NCBI RefSeq assembly: GCF_030287445.1
Contig: NZ_JASVWB010000002.1
Span: 7,192,001 to 7,256,000, forward strand
DNA from: Streptomyces sp. ALI-76-A
Lineage (GTDB): Bacteria > Actinomycetota > Actinomycetes > Streptomycetales > Streptomycetaceae
Length of the DNA: 64,000 nt
Direction of reading: 5' to 3'
Part shown: positions 6,540-13,745 of the stretch, one piece after another
How positions within the stretch are numbered: position 1 is the first letter of the stretch
Layout: the number at the start of each line of letters is the position of its first letter
Notes under the pieces: generated by a model
Told to the model about the DNA's origin: nothing
Seen by the model: the letters and a program-made list of their open reading frames with translations, nothing else
Database searches by the model: none
Program-made: the position numbers and the translations under genes

Positions 6540-8465
6540 TCAGCCGACGGTCGTGGTGACCGGCAGCTTCTCGATCCGGATCGCCGACGCCTTGAACTCC
6601 GCCGTCCCCGCGATCGGGCAGTTCGCCTCGATGGTCAGCCGGTTGGTGTCCACCTCGTCGGGAAAGTGCATGGTCATGAAGGCCAGCCCGGGCCGCAATG
6701 CGGTGTCGATCCACACCGGCGCCACGACCGCCCCGCGCCGCGAGGTCACCCGCACCTCCTCGCCGACCACGACCCCGTACCGTTCGGCGTCCTCCGGGCA
6801 CAGCTCGATGAACTCGCCGCGCCGCAGCGGGGACGCGAAACTCCCGCTCTGCACCCCGGTGTTGTAGGAGTCGAGCCGGCGCCCGGTGGTGAGCCGGATC
6901 GGGTACCGCTCGTCCGTGAGGTCGACCGGCGGATCGTGCCGCACCAGCCCGAACGGGGCCGGCCTGCCGCGTTCGGCGGGGTCCGCCCGCCACAGCCGGC
7001 CGTGCAGATAGGTGGGTTCGAGCCCGCCGGTGTCGGGACACGGCCACTGGATGCCCTGGTGCTCCTCCAGGCGTGCGTACGTCATCCCGTAGTGGTCCGG
7101 TGAGACCGAGCGCAGCTCGTTCCACACGGACTCCGCGTCGGCGTACTTCCACTCGTGGCCCAGCCGCGCCGCCAGCTCGCAGATGATGTCGATGTCCTCG
7201 CGGGCCTCACCGGGCGGGGTCACCGCCCGCCGCACCCGCTGGACCCGCCGCTCGCTGTTGGTGGTGGTGCCCTCGGTCTCCGCCCAGCCGGCCGTCGCGG
7301 GCAGCACGACGTCCGCCAACTGGGCGGTCCGGGTGAGGAAGATGTCCTGCACGACGAGGAAGTCCAGGGCCTTCAGGCGCCGTTCGGCCTGTTCGCCGTC
7401 CGCCTCCGACTGCGCCGGGTTCTCGCCGACGCAGTAGACCGCCTTGAGCGTGCCCTCCTCCATCGCCTCGAACATCTCTGTCAGGTTCATCCCGTAGTGC
7501 GGCTCGATGACGGTGTCCCACGCCGACTCGAACTTCCGCCGGGTGCCGGGGTCGAGGATGTCCTGGAACCCGGGCAGCCGGTTGGGTATGGCTCCCATGT
7601 CGCCGCCGCCCTGCACGTTGTTCTGCCCGCGCAGGGGTTGCAGTCCGGAGCCGTAGCGCCCCACATGGCCGGTCAGCAGGGAGAGGTTGATCAGGGCGCG
7701 GACGTTGTCCGTGCCGTTGTGGTGCTCGGTGATGCCGAGGGTCCAGCACACCTGGGCGCGCTCGGCGCGGGCGTAGGCGTGCGCCAGCTCCCGGATGGCG
7801 GCGGCCGGCACGCCGGTCACCTTCTCGGCGAGCGACAGCGTCCACGGCTCGACGAGTTTTCGGTACTCCTCGAAGTCGCTGGTGGCCCGCGCGACGAACG
7901 CCTCGTTCATCAGCCCCGCGTGGATGATCTCGCGGCCGATCGCGTGCGCCATCGGGATGTCCGTGCCGACGTTCAGGCCGAGCCAGCTCTCCGCCCACTC
8001 GGCCGTGGACGTCCGTCGCGGGTCGACCGCGTACAGCCGAGCGCCGTTGCGCACCCCCTTCAGCACGTGCTGGAAGAAGATCGGATGCGCGAAACGGGCG
8101 TTGGATCCCCACATCACGACGACGTCGGTGTGCTCGATCTCCTCGTACGACGACGTCCCGCCGCCCGATCCGAACGCGGCGGACAGGCCGGCGACGCTCG
8201 GGGCGTGACAGGTCCGGTTGCAGGAGTCGACGTTGTTGGTGCCCATGACGACCCGGGCGAACTTCTGCGCCACGTAGTTCATCTCGTTGGTGGCACGGGC
8301 GCAGGAGAACATGCCGAACGCGCCGCGCGCCGCCCGCAGGCCCCGTGCCGTGCGGTCCAGGGCCTCCTCCCAGCTCGCCCGCCGGAACGACTCGTCGCGC
8401 GAGTCCCGGACCAGGGGGTGGGTGAGCCGGGTGTAGGTCTTCGGGGTTCGATCGCGTCTGCTCAT
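6540..8465 (-). CDS. Formate dehydrogenase catalytic (molybdopterin) subunit, Cys type
   Basis: 641 residues from an ATG with GAGGAG nine bases upstream. It is a molybdopterin oxidoreductase (PF00384 from about residue 15, PF01568 dinucleotide-binding domain from about 530). The motif SCNRTCHAPSVAGL aligns with the SRVUHGPSVAGL of formate dehydrogenase H, so Cys86 (codon TGT) is the predicted Mo ligand in place of selenocysteine. The following His87 is the usual catalytic His. The chain begins right after the point where the Fe4S4 domain should end, and it contains no cluster-binding CxxCxxxC of its own. That domain is at the C-terminus of the downstream iron-sulfur protein. First gene of the fdh operon; formate is expected from oxalyl-CoA decarboxylation. 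Confidence 0.92.
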   Translation of the reverse strand: MSRRDRTPKTYTRLTHPLVRDSRDESFRRASWEEALDRTARGLRAARGAFGMFSCARATNEMNYVAQKFARVVMGTNNVDSCNRTCHAPSVAGLSAAFGSGGGTSSYEEIEHTDVVVMWGSNARFAHPIFFQHVLKGVRNGARLYAVDPRRTSTAEWAESWLGLNVGTDIPMAHAIGREIIHAGLMNEAFVARATSDFEEYRKLVEPWTLSLAEKVTGVPAAAIRELAHAYARAERAQVCWTLGITEHHNGTDNVRALINLSLLTGHVGRYGSGLQPLRGQNNVQGGGDMGAIPNRLPGFQDILDPGTRRKFESAWDTVIEPHYGMNLTEMFEAMEEGTLKAVYCVGENPAQSEADGEQAERRLKALDFLVVQDIFLTRTAQLADVVLPATAGWAETEGTTTNSERRVQRVRRAVTPPGEAREDIDIICELAARLGHEWKYADAESVWNELRSVSPDHYGMTYARLEEHQGIQWPCPDTGGLEPTYLHGRLWRADPAERGRPAPFGLVRHDPPVDLTDERYPIRLTTGRRLDSYNTGVQSGSFASPLRRGEFIELCPEDAERYGVVVGEEVRVTSRRGAVVAPVWIDTALRPGLAFMTMHFPDEVDTNRLTIEANCPIAGTAEFKASAIRIEKLPVTTTVG

Positions 8466-8535
8466 ACGGCGCTCCTCATACGGCGCTGGTCATGCGGCCC
8501 GCTGGTCATGCGGCGCTGGTCCCGCGGCCCGCTCG
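8466..8535. repeat. Short degenerate tandem repeat between fdh operon and the upstream reductase gene
   Basis: Variants of CATACGGCGCTGGT recur about every 14-16 bases (for example CATACGGCGCTCCT, CATACGGCGCTGGT, CATGCGGCGCTGGT, with CATGCGGCCCGCTGGT as a longer form). The tract fills the gap between the two minus-strand genes and includes the start of the first fdh gene. No obvious promoter is visible within it, so fdh may be transcribed from further upstream. Confidence 0.45.
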
Positions 8536-9507
8536 TCATGCCGCGCTTCGCAGCGCCAGCAGGTCCGAGATGGCGTGCACGGTGCGCAGGGTGGGCACCG
8601 GGACGCCGGTGATCTCCGCCAGCTCGACCACGGCCGCGAGCAGCACGTCGAGTTCCAGCGGCTTGCCGCGCTCCAGGTCCTGGAGCGTGGAGGTGCGGTG
8701 GTCGCCGACCCGTTCGGCGCCCGCGAGCCGGCGCTCGATGGAGACGCCGACCTCGCAGCCGAGTGCCTCGGCGACCGCGAGGGTCTCGGTCATCATGATC
8801 GCGATGACCGCGCGGGTGCCGCCGTGCAGGCACATCTGCCGCATGGTGGCGCGGGCGAGCGCGCTGATCGGGTTGAAGGAGATGTTGCCCAGCAGCTTGA
8901 GCCAGATGTCGTTGCGCAGGTCGGGTTCGACCGGGCACTTCAGCCCGCCCGCCCGCATGGCCTCGCTGAAGGCGAGACAGCGCGGCGAGACGGAGCGGTC
9001 GGGCTCGCCGACGGAGAACCGGGTGCCTTCCAGGTGCCGTACGACACCCGGTCCCGCGAGTTCGGTGGCCGCGTAGACCACGCATCCGACGGCCCGTTCC
9101 GGCGCGAGCACCGCGCTGACCGTGCCGCCCGGGTCGACGCTCTCGACGCGGTGGCCGTCGTGGGGGCCGCCGTGCCGGTGGAAGTACCACCAGGGAATGC
9201 CGTTCTGGGCGGCGATCACCGCCGTGGAGCCGTGCAGCAGGGGCTCGATCAGCGGCCCGCACGCCGCGTACGAGTTGGCCTTCAGGCCCAGGAACACGAA
9301 GTCGACCGGGCCGATCTCGGCCGGGTCGTCGGTGGCGTGGGCGCGGGCGGTGAAGTCGCCGCGCGGGCTGAGCACCTGTACGCCGTGCTGCCTCATGGCC
9401 GCCAGATGCGGTCCACGGGCGACGAGGTGCACGTCGGCGCCCGCGCGGTGGAGCGCGGCGCCGACATAGGCGCCGATGGCTCCGGCGCCGAGTACTGCGA
9501 CTTTCAT
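8536..9507 (-). CDS. Ketopantoate reductase-like (ApbA/PanE family) oxidoreductase
   Basis: 323 residues from the ATG at 9507, preceded by GGAG. The N-terminal NAD(P)-binding motif VLGAGAIGAYVGAALHRAGADV is intact. The C-terminal all-helical ApbA domain follows, with the family block IWLKLLGNISFNPISALARA containing the catalytic-type Lys and the Asn/Ser of PanE. True PanE makes pantoate for CoA synthesis, but this family also includes many 2-oxoacid and 2-hydroxyacid dehydrogenases. The position, upstream of and in line with the formate dehydrogenase operon and divergent from an OFA transporter, suggests a role with small C2 acids or CoA supply. The substrate cannot be read from sequence. The divergent promoter region holds a palindrome (9565-9580) that may control both directions. 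Confidence 0.85.
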   Translation of the reverse strand: MKVAVLGAGAIGAYVGAALHRAGADVHLVARGPHLAAMRQHGVQVLSPRGDFTARAHATDDPAEIGPVDFVFLGLKANSYAACGPLIEPLLHGSTAVIAAQNGIPWWYFHRHGGPHDGHRVESVDPGGTVSAVLAPERAVGCVVYAATELAGPGVVRHLEGTRFSVGEPDRSVSPRCLAFSEAMRAGGLKCPVEPDLRNDIWLKLLGNISFNPISALARATMRQMCLHGGTRAVIAIMMTETLAVAEALGCEVGVSIERRLAGAERVGDHRTSTLQDLERGKPLELDVLLAAVVELAEITGVPVPTLRTVHAISDLLALRSAA

Positions 9508-9564
9508 GCGAGGGAGCTCCGTTCGGTCGAGGGTACCGAGGAACTGCCGAACTGTGTCGACGAA

Positions 9565-9580
9565 ATATTGTCTACAGTAT
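9565..9580. promoter_or_regulatory. Putative GntR/FadR-type operator, site A
   Basis: ATATTGTCTACAGTAT is a near-perfect palindrome (7-bp arms, one mismatch, 2-bp centre) lying in the divergent region between the reductase/fdh side and the OFA transporter. It shares ATTG..TACAGT with site C and GTCTACAGT with site B. Confidence 0.55.
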
Positions 9581-9737
9581 GGAAGTTCGCGCAGCAAGGG
9601 TTCGCGCAGCGGAGACCGGGCGGAGCGTCCCGGAAACCGGCCGGTACGACCGTTCGGCGCGTGCCGGCTACCGTTCGTCGAACACCGTCGACGCGCCGCC
9701 TTCTCAACTCCCGTCTCCGTTCCTACCGTTCGGGATC

Positions 9738-11072
9738 ATGAGTCCCCCCGTCGCCCCTGCGGGCTGGAGCCGCTGGCTGGTTCCGCCCGCCGCGCTCTCG
9801 GTCCATCTCTCCATCGGCCAGGCGTACGCCTGGAGCGTGTTCAAGCCGCCCCTCGAGTCCGCCCTCGGACTCAGCGGTACGCAGAGCGCGCTGCCCTTCC
9901 AGCTGGGCATCGTGATGCTGGGTCTGTCGGCCGCGTTCGGCGGCACGCTCGTGGAACGCAACGGCCCGCGCTGGGCGATGACCGTGGCGCTGGTCTGCTT
10001 CTCGTCCGGCTTCCTGCTCTCCGCGCTGGGCGCGGCCACCGAGCAGTACTGGCTGATCGTCTTCGGGTACGGCTTCGTCGGCGGGATCGGCCTCGGCATC
10101 GGCTACATCTCGCCCGTCTCGACGCTGATCAAGTGGTTCCCGGACCGGCCGGGCATGGCCACCGGCATCGCCATCATGGGCTTCGGCGGTGGCGCGCTCA
10201 TCGCCTCGCCGTGGTCGGCGCGGATGCTGGAGTCGTTCGGCGGCGACAGCTCGGGGATCGCGCTCGCGTTCCTGGTCCACGGTCTCTCGTACGCGGTCTT
10301 CATGACGCTGGGTGTGCTGCTCGTGCGGGTGCCGCGGACCGAGAAGCCGGTCGAGGGGGCACCGAGTGTCCTCGCCGGCCCGCAGGTCTCCGCCCGGAGC
10401 GCCGTGCGCACCCCGCAGTTCTGGTGCCTGTGGGTCGTGCTCTGCATGAACGTGACCGCCGGCATCGGCATCCTGGAGAAGGCCGCTCCGATGATCACCG
10501 ACTTCTTCGCGGACACCTCCACGCCCGTGTCGGTGTCCGCCGCGGCGGGCTTCGTCGCCCTGCTGTCGGCGGCCAACATGGCCGGCCGGATCGGCTGGTC
10601 GTCCACCTCCGACCTGATCGGCCGCAAGAACATCTACCGCCTCTACCTGGGCGTCGGCGCGATGATGTACGCGCTGATCGCCCTGTTCGGCGACTCGTCG
10701 AAGCCGCTGTTCATCCTGTCCGCGCTGGTGATCCTGTCCTTCTACGGCGGCGGCTTCGCCACCGTCCCCGCCTACCTCAAGGACCTCTTCGGGACCTACC
10801 AGGTCGGCGCGATCCACGGCCGGCTGCTCACCGCCTGGTCCACGGCCGGCGTCCTCGGGCCGCTGATCGTCAACTGGATCGCCGACCGGCAGGAGGAGGC
10901 GGGCAGGCACGGCGCGTCCCTGTACGGTCTGTCCTTCGTCATCATGATCGGGCTGCTGGTCGTCGGCTTCGTCGCCAACGAGCTGGTCCGGCCGGTCGAC
11001 CCCCGTCACCACGTCCCCGCACCGAGGCAGGAGGCCGTCGATGTCCAGCGACAGCAGTCAGAGTCCGCCTAG
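9738..11072 (+). CDS. OFA-family MFS transporter (oxalate/formate antiporter type)
   Basis: 444 residues from the ATG at 9738 (MSPPVAPAGWSRW). The frame is open upstream to 9579, but that stretch is polar, crosses the operator and has no ribosome site. About 12 membrane helices are visible, with the OFA signature in helix 1 (SVHLSIGQAYAWSVFKPPL). The family exchanges oxalate for formate or carries related monocarboxylates. The last 32 bases overlap a small membrane-protein gene that begins before this one ends, so the two are translationally coupled. It faces away from the formate dehydrogenase operon and shares its control region, consistent with import of oxalate or movement of formate. Oxalate versus another small acid is inferred from context. 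Confidence 0.88.
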   Translation: MSPPVAPAGWSRWLVPPAALSVHLSIGQAYAWSVFKPPLESALGLSGTQSALPFQLGIVMLGLSAAFGGTLVERNGPRWAMTVALVCFSSGFLLSALGAATEQYWLIVFGYGFVGGIGLGIGYISPVSTLIKWFPDRPGMATGIAIMGFGGGALIASPWSARMLESFGGDSSGIALAFLVHGLSYAVFMTLGVLLVRVPRTEKPVEGAPSVLAGPQVSARSAVRTPQFWCLWVVLCMNVTAGIGILEKAAPMITDFFADTSTPVSVSAAAGFVALLSAANMAGRIGWSSTSDLIGRKNIYRLYLGVGAMMYALIALFGDSSKPLFILSALVILSFYGGGFATVPAYLKDLFGTYQVGAIHGRLLTAWSTAGVLGPLIVNWIADRQEEAGRHGASLYGLSFVIMIGLLVVGFVANELVRPVDPRHHVPAPRQEAVDVQRQQSESA

Positions 11073-11175
11073 CCGGCGCGGGCTGATCGCCCTCGCCTGG
11101 CTGTGGGTGGGGGCACCGCTCGCCTACGGGGTCTACGAACTCGTACGAAAGGCGACACAACTGTTCACCGGGTGA
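11041..11175 (+). CDS. Small single-helix membrane protein, MFS transporter small subunit type
   Basis: 44 residues: MSSDSSQSPPSRRGLIALAW and so on, with one predicted membrane helix (about residues 14-33, GLIALAWLWVGAPLAYGVYE) and a basic C-terminus. AGGAGG lies six bases before the ATG, and the gene overlaps the transporter by 32 bp. Tiny helices of this kind are recurrent partners of OFA transporters in actinobacteria and are catalogued as an MFS transporter small subunit; the assignment here is from memory of that family plus position. It may stabilise or regulate the transporter. The second OFA transporter in this window (35058-36449) has no comparable small gene downstream. Confidence 0.8.
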   Translation: MSSDSSQSPPSRRGLIALAWLWVGAPLAYGVYELVRKATQLFTG

Positions 11176-11323
11176 CCGCGCGGGAGGTGTCCGGGCGTCC
11201 CGGGGGTCTGACGGAAGCTGACAACCGAGGCGCCCGTTTCCTGTGGCATCACCTGCCGTCGTACCCGTCAGTCACTGATCAGACTGGTGAATCCCGCTAC
11301 CTGAGCAATGAGGGGATCCACCC

Positions 11324-12271
11324 ATGAACGGCTCGCGCCTCACCGCCGTCGGCCACTACCAGCCCGCCAAGGTGCTCACCAACGAGGAACTGGCGGGCAT
11401 GGTCGACACCAGCGACGAGTGGATCCGGAGCCGGGTGGGCATCCGTACGCGCCGTATCGCCGGTCCCGACGAACCGGTCGACGAGCTCGCCGCCCACGCA
11501 GCGGCCAAGGCGCTCGCGGCGGCCGGCCTCACGCCCGGCGACATCGACCTGGTGCTGGTGGCCACGTCGACCGCCGTCGACCGCTCACCGAACATGGCCG
11601 CCCGCGTCGCCGCCCGGCTCGGCATCCCGTCGCCCGCCGCGATGGACATCAACGTGGTGTGCGCCGGCTTCACCCACGCCCTGGCCACCGCCGACCACAC
11701 CCTCCGCGCGGGTGCCGCGACCAGGGCCCTGGTCATCGGCGCCGACAAGATGTCCGACGTGACCGACTGGACCGACCGCACGACCTGCGTGCTCGTCGGT
11801 GACGGAGCGGGGGCGGCCGTCGTGGAGGCGTGCGCGGCCGGCGAGGAGCCCGGGATCGGGCCGGTGCTGTGGGGCTCGGTGCCCGAGATGGGGAACGCGG
11901 TACGGATCGAGGGGCAGCCCGCGCGGTTCGCGCAGGAGGGGCAGAGCGTGTACCGCTGGGCCACCACCCGGCTGCCGCCCATCGCCCGCCAGGCCTGCGA
12001 GCGCGCGGGACTGACGCCGGCCGACCTCGCCGCGGTCGTCCTGCACCAGGCGAACCTGCGCATCATCGAGCCCCTCGCCGAGAAGCTGGGCGCCGTCAAC
12101 GCCGTGGTCGCCCGCGACGTCATCGAATCGGGCAACACGTCGGCCGCCAGCATCCCGCTCGCCTTCTCCAAGCTGCTGGAGCAGGGCGCGATCGCCGCGG
12201 GTGATCCGGTGCTGCTGTTCGGCTTCGGCGGGAACCTCTCCTACGCCGGACAGGTCGTCCGCTGCCCCTGA
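11324..12271 (+). CDS. 3-oxoacyl-ACP synthase III (FabH-like)
   Basis: 315 residues, standard KAS III length. The Cys-His-Asn triad is visible: Cys113 in DINVVCAGFTHAL, His in VVLHQANLRI (about 242), and Asn in ESGNTSAASIP (about 272). The N-terminus TAVGHYQPAKVLTNEEL and the WIRSRVGIRTRRI block are also typical. Such enzymes condense an acyl-CoA with malonyl-ACP or perform related acyl transfers. No other fatty acid or polyketide genes are nearby. It stands alone between the OFA transporter pair and the GntR regulator and starts 148 bp after the small subunit gene. A housekeeping FabH is expected elsewhere, so this is likely a paralog. Its link to oxalate metabolism, if any, is unclear. Confidence 0.9.
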   Translation: MNGSRLTAVGHYQPAKVLTNEELAGMVDTSDEWIRSRVGIRTRRIAGPDEPVDELAAHAAAKALAAAGLTPGDIDLVLVATSTAVDRSPNMAARVAARLGIPSPAAMDINVVCAGFTHALATADHTLRAGAATRALVIGADKMSDVTDWTDRTTCVLVGDGAGAAVVEACAAGEEPGIGPVLWGSVPEMGNAVRIEGQPARFAQEGQSVYRWATTRLPPIARQACERAGLTPADLAAVVLHQANLRIIEPLAEKLGAVNAVVARDVIESGNTSAASIPLAFSKLLEQGAIAAGDPVLLFGFGGNLSYAGQVVRCP

Positions 12272-12390
12272 CGGGCTCCTGACACGTCCCCGGCGATTTC
12301 CTCCGACGCGCCCTCGGTGTGCCCCGACGGGTGCTCCACGGTGATGTGACGAGACCGACTCCCCGATGGTCTGGCTCCTGTGCGCCGTAG

Positions 12391-12409
12391 ACTGTAGACG
12401 AAAGACAAT
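12391..12409. promoter_or_regulatory. Putative GntR/FadR-type operator, site B
   Basis: ACTGTAGACGAAAGACAAT lies 70 bp before the GntR gene. Its first nine bases are the exact reverse complement of GTCTACAGT in site A, and its end (GACAAT) is the complement of the ATTGTC half. The position suggests autoregulation. Confidence 0.5.
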
Positions 12410-12478
12410 CGATACTGGATGTCCGGTGGCGCCGACCGCACGGCTGGGGTGCACGGCCCGCCGAGGAGGGGGAGCGCG

Positions 12479-13156
12479 ATGCTGTCGACAGGACTGCCGC
12501 AGGGGGCGGTGCCCAAGCTGGAACGGCCTGGCCCGTTGCGCGACCGTGTCTACGAGGCGCTGCTCGAACTCATCACCACCCGCGCCCTGCAACCCGGCCA
12601 GCACCTCGTGGAGAGCGAACTCGCCGGGCACCTCGGGGTCTCCCGGCAGCCGGTGCGTGAGGCGCTCCAGCGGCTGAACACCGAGGGCTGGGTCGATCTG
12701 CGGCCCGCCCAGGGTGCCTTCGTGCACGAGCCCACCGAGGAAGAGGCCGACCAACTCCTCACCGTCCGCACCCTGCTGGAGGCCGAGGCCGCGCGGCTGG
12801 CCGCCGCCAACGCGGACCGGGCCGGCATCGAGGCCCTCGACGAGCTGCTCGCCCAGGGCATGCTGGCGGTCGCCGCCGACGACGTGGACGCCGCGGTCGC
12901 CCTGAACGCCCGCTTCCACGCGAAGGTCATGGAACTCGCCGGCAACGCGGTCCTCGCCGAACTCGCCGCGCAGGTCGACCGGCGGGTGCGCTGGTACTAC
13001 ACCCCGGTCGCGCGACAGCGCGGCAGCCAGTCCTGGATCGAGCACCGGGACCTGATCGCCGCCATCGCCGACCGCGACGAGCAGCTCGCCACCCGGCTGA
13101 TGCGGGAGCACACCGAGCACACGCGCCGCTCGTACCACGCCCGCCAAGGGGCGTAG
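12479..13156 (+). CDS. GntR-family transcriptional regulator with FCD domain
   Basis: 225 residues from the ATG at 12479, which has GAGGAGGGG upstream. The winged helix-turn-helix spans about residues 20-85 (LRDRVYEALLELI ... HLGVSRQPVREALQRLNTEGWV). The all-helical FCD ligand-binding domain follows, with its metal-binding Asp/His pattern (NARFHAKVMELAGN and later EHRDLIAAI, LMREHTEHTRR). FCD regulators usually sense small carboxylic acids and are released from DNA by them. The gene sits next to the OFA transporter and a related palindrome lies in its own promoter, so it is the best candidate regulator for the oxalate/formate genes in the window. Ligand (oxalate, formate or a CoA ester) is inference. 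Confidence 0.9.
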   Translation: MLSTGLPQGAVPKLERPGPLRDRVYEALLELITTRALQPGQHLVESELAGHLGVSRQPVREALQRLNTEGWVDLRPAQGAFVHEPTEEEADQLLTVRTLLEAEAARLAAANADRAGIEALDELLAQGMLAVAADDVDAAVALNARFHAKVMELAGNAVLAELAAQVDRRVRWYYTPVARQRGSQSWIEHRDLIAAIADRDEQLATRLMREHTEHTRRSYHARQGA

Positions 13157-13174
13157 GCCACCGGGAACTCGCCG

Positions 13175-13233
13175 CCCCGTTCCCGACGCCGGGGACTGCC
13201 AGGGTCCGCCGTGCCCCGGCGTCGGGAACGGGG
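13175..13233. terminator. Long perfect hairpin after the GntR gene
   Basis: A 20-bp perfect inverted repeat: arms 13175-13194 (CCCCGTTCCCGACGCCGGGG) and 13214-13233, with a 19-base loop. It starts 18 bp after the regulator's stop codon. There is no T-tract. The right arm is also the first unit of a short tandem array. Confidence 0.7.
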
Positions 13234-13305
13234 CGTGCCCGGCATCGGGAACGCGGCGTGCCCCGGCATCAGGGACGGGCGTGCCCCGGCGTCGGGAACA
13301 GGGGG
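13212..13305. repeat. Four 23-24 bp tandem repeats derived from the hairpin arm
   Basis: Units begin at 13212, 13236, 13259 and 13282, each a variant of TGCCCCGGCGTCGGGAACGG. They follow the terminator hairpin and are near-copies of its right arm, so alternative stems with the left arm are possible. The remaining intergenic sequence up to 13745 (about 440 bp) shows no convincing gene. Confidence 0.7.
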
Positions 13306-13745
13306 CCGGTCGCCGTCCAGGGGACCACGGACCGTGTCTCCGGCTCCTTCGGGTGCCTGCCGTCGCCGGCTCGTTCAGGTGGTCCGCCGTCGCCCGCCAC
13401 CGCCTCCACCCCCGGCGCCAGCTCGTCCGGCCTCGCGCGGCTCAACGCCCACGCCGATTCCCCGGCGCCGGTCGGCGCCCGTACCGGCGCCGCCGCACCT
13501 TGCCGGTGGCGCCCGTCAGGCGGAGACACCCGGCCACCCTTTTCCCGCCGGTCGCGGCCCGCCCGGGGCCTCGTTCCCACACTGCGGCGCCGGAGCGGGA
13601 GACGCCAGGGTCCGTCAGTCTTTGTCCTGTGAGTGGAGAAAGTTGGCGGCAATCTCTGCACAGCTTCTTCCCAGGTCTGGCAGCCGCTGCTACGTTCCCC
13701 TCGAAAGCACGACAGCAGGCGGCCGATTGAGGCGGGGAGGGGTTC

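Noticed and set aside
8180..8260. Selenocysteine codon in the formate dehydrogenase
   Set aside because: The position is TGT (Cys), not TGA.
11324..12271. Polyketide or natural product cluster around the KAS III-like gene
   Set aside because: No ACP, ketosynthase, tailoring or resistance gene is adjacent; it stands alone.
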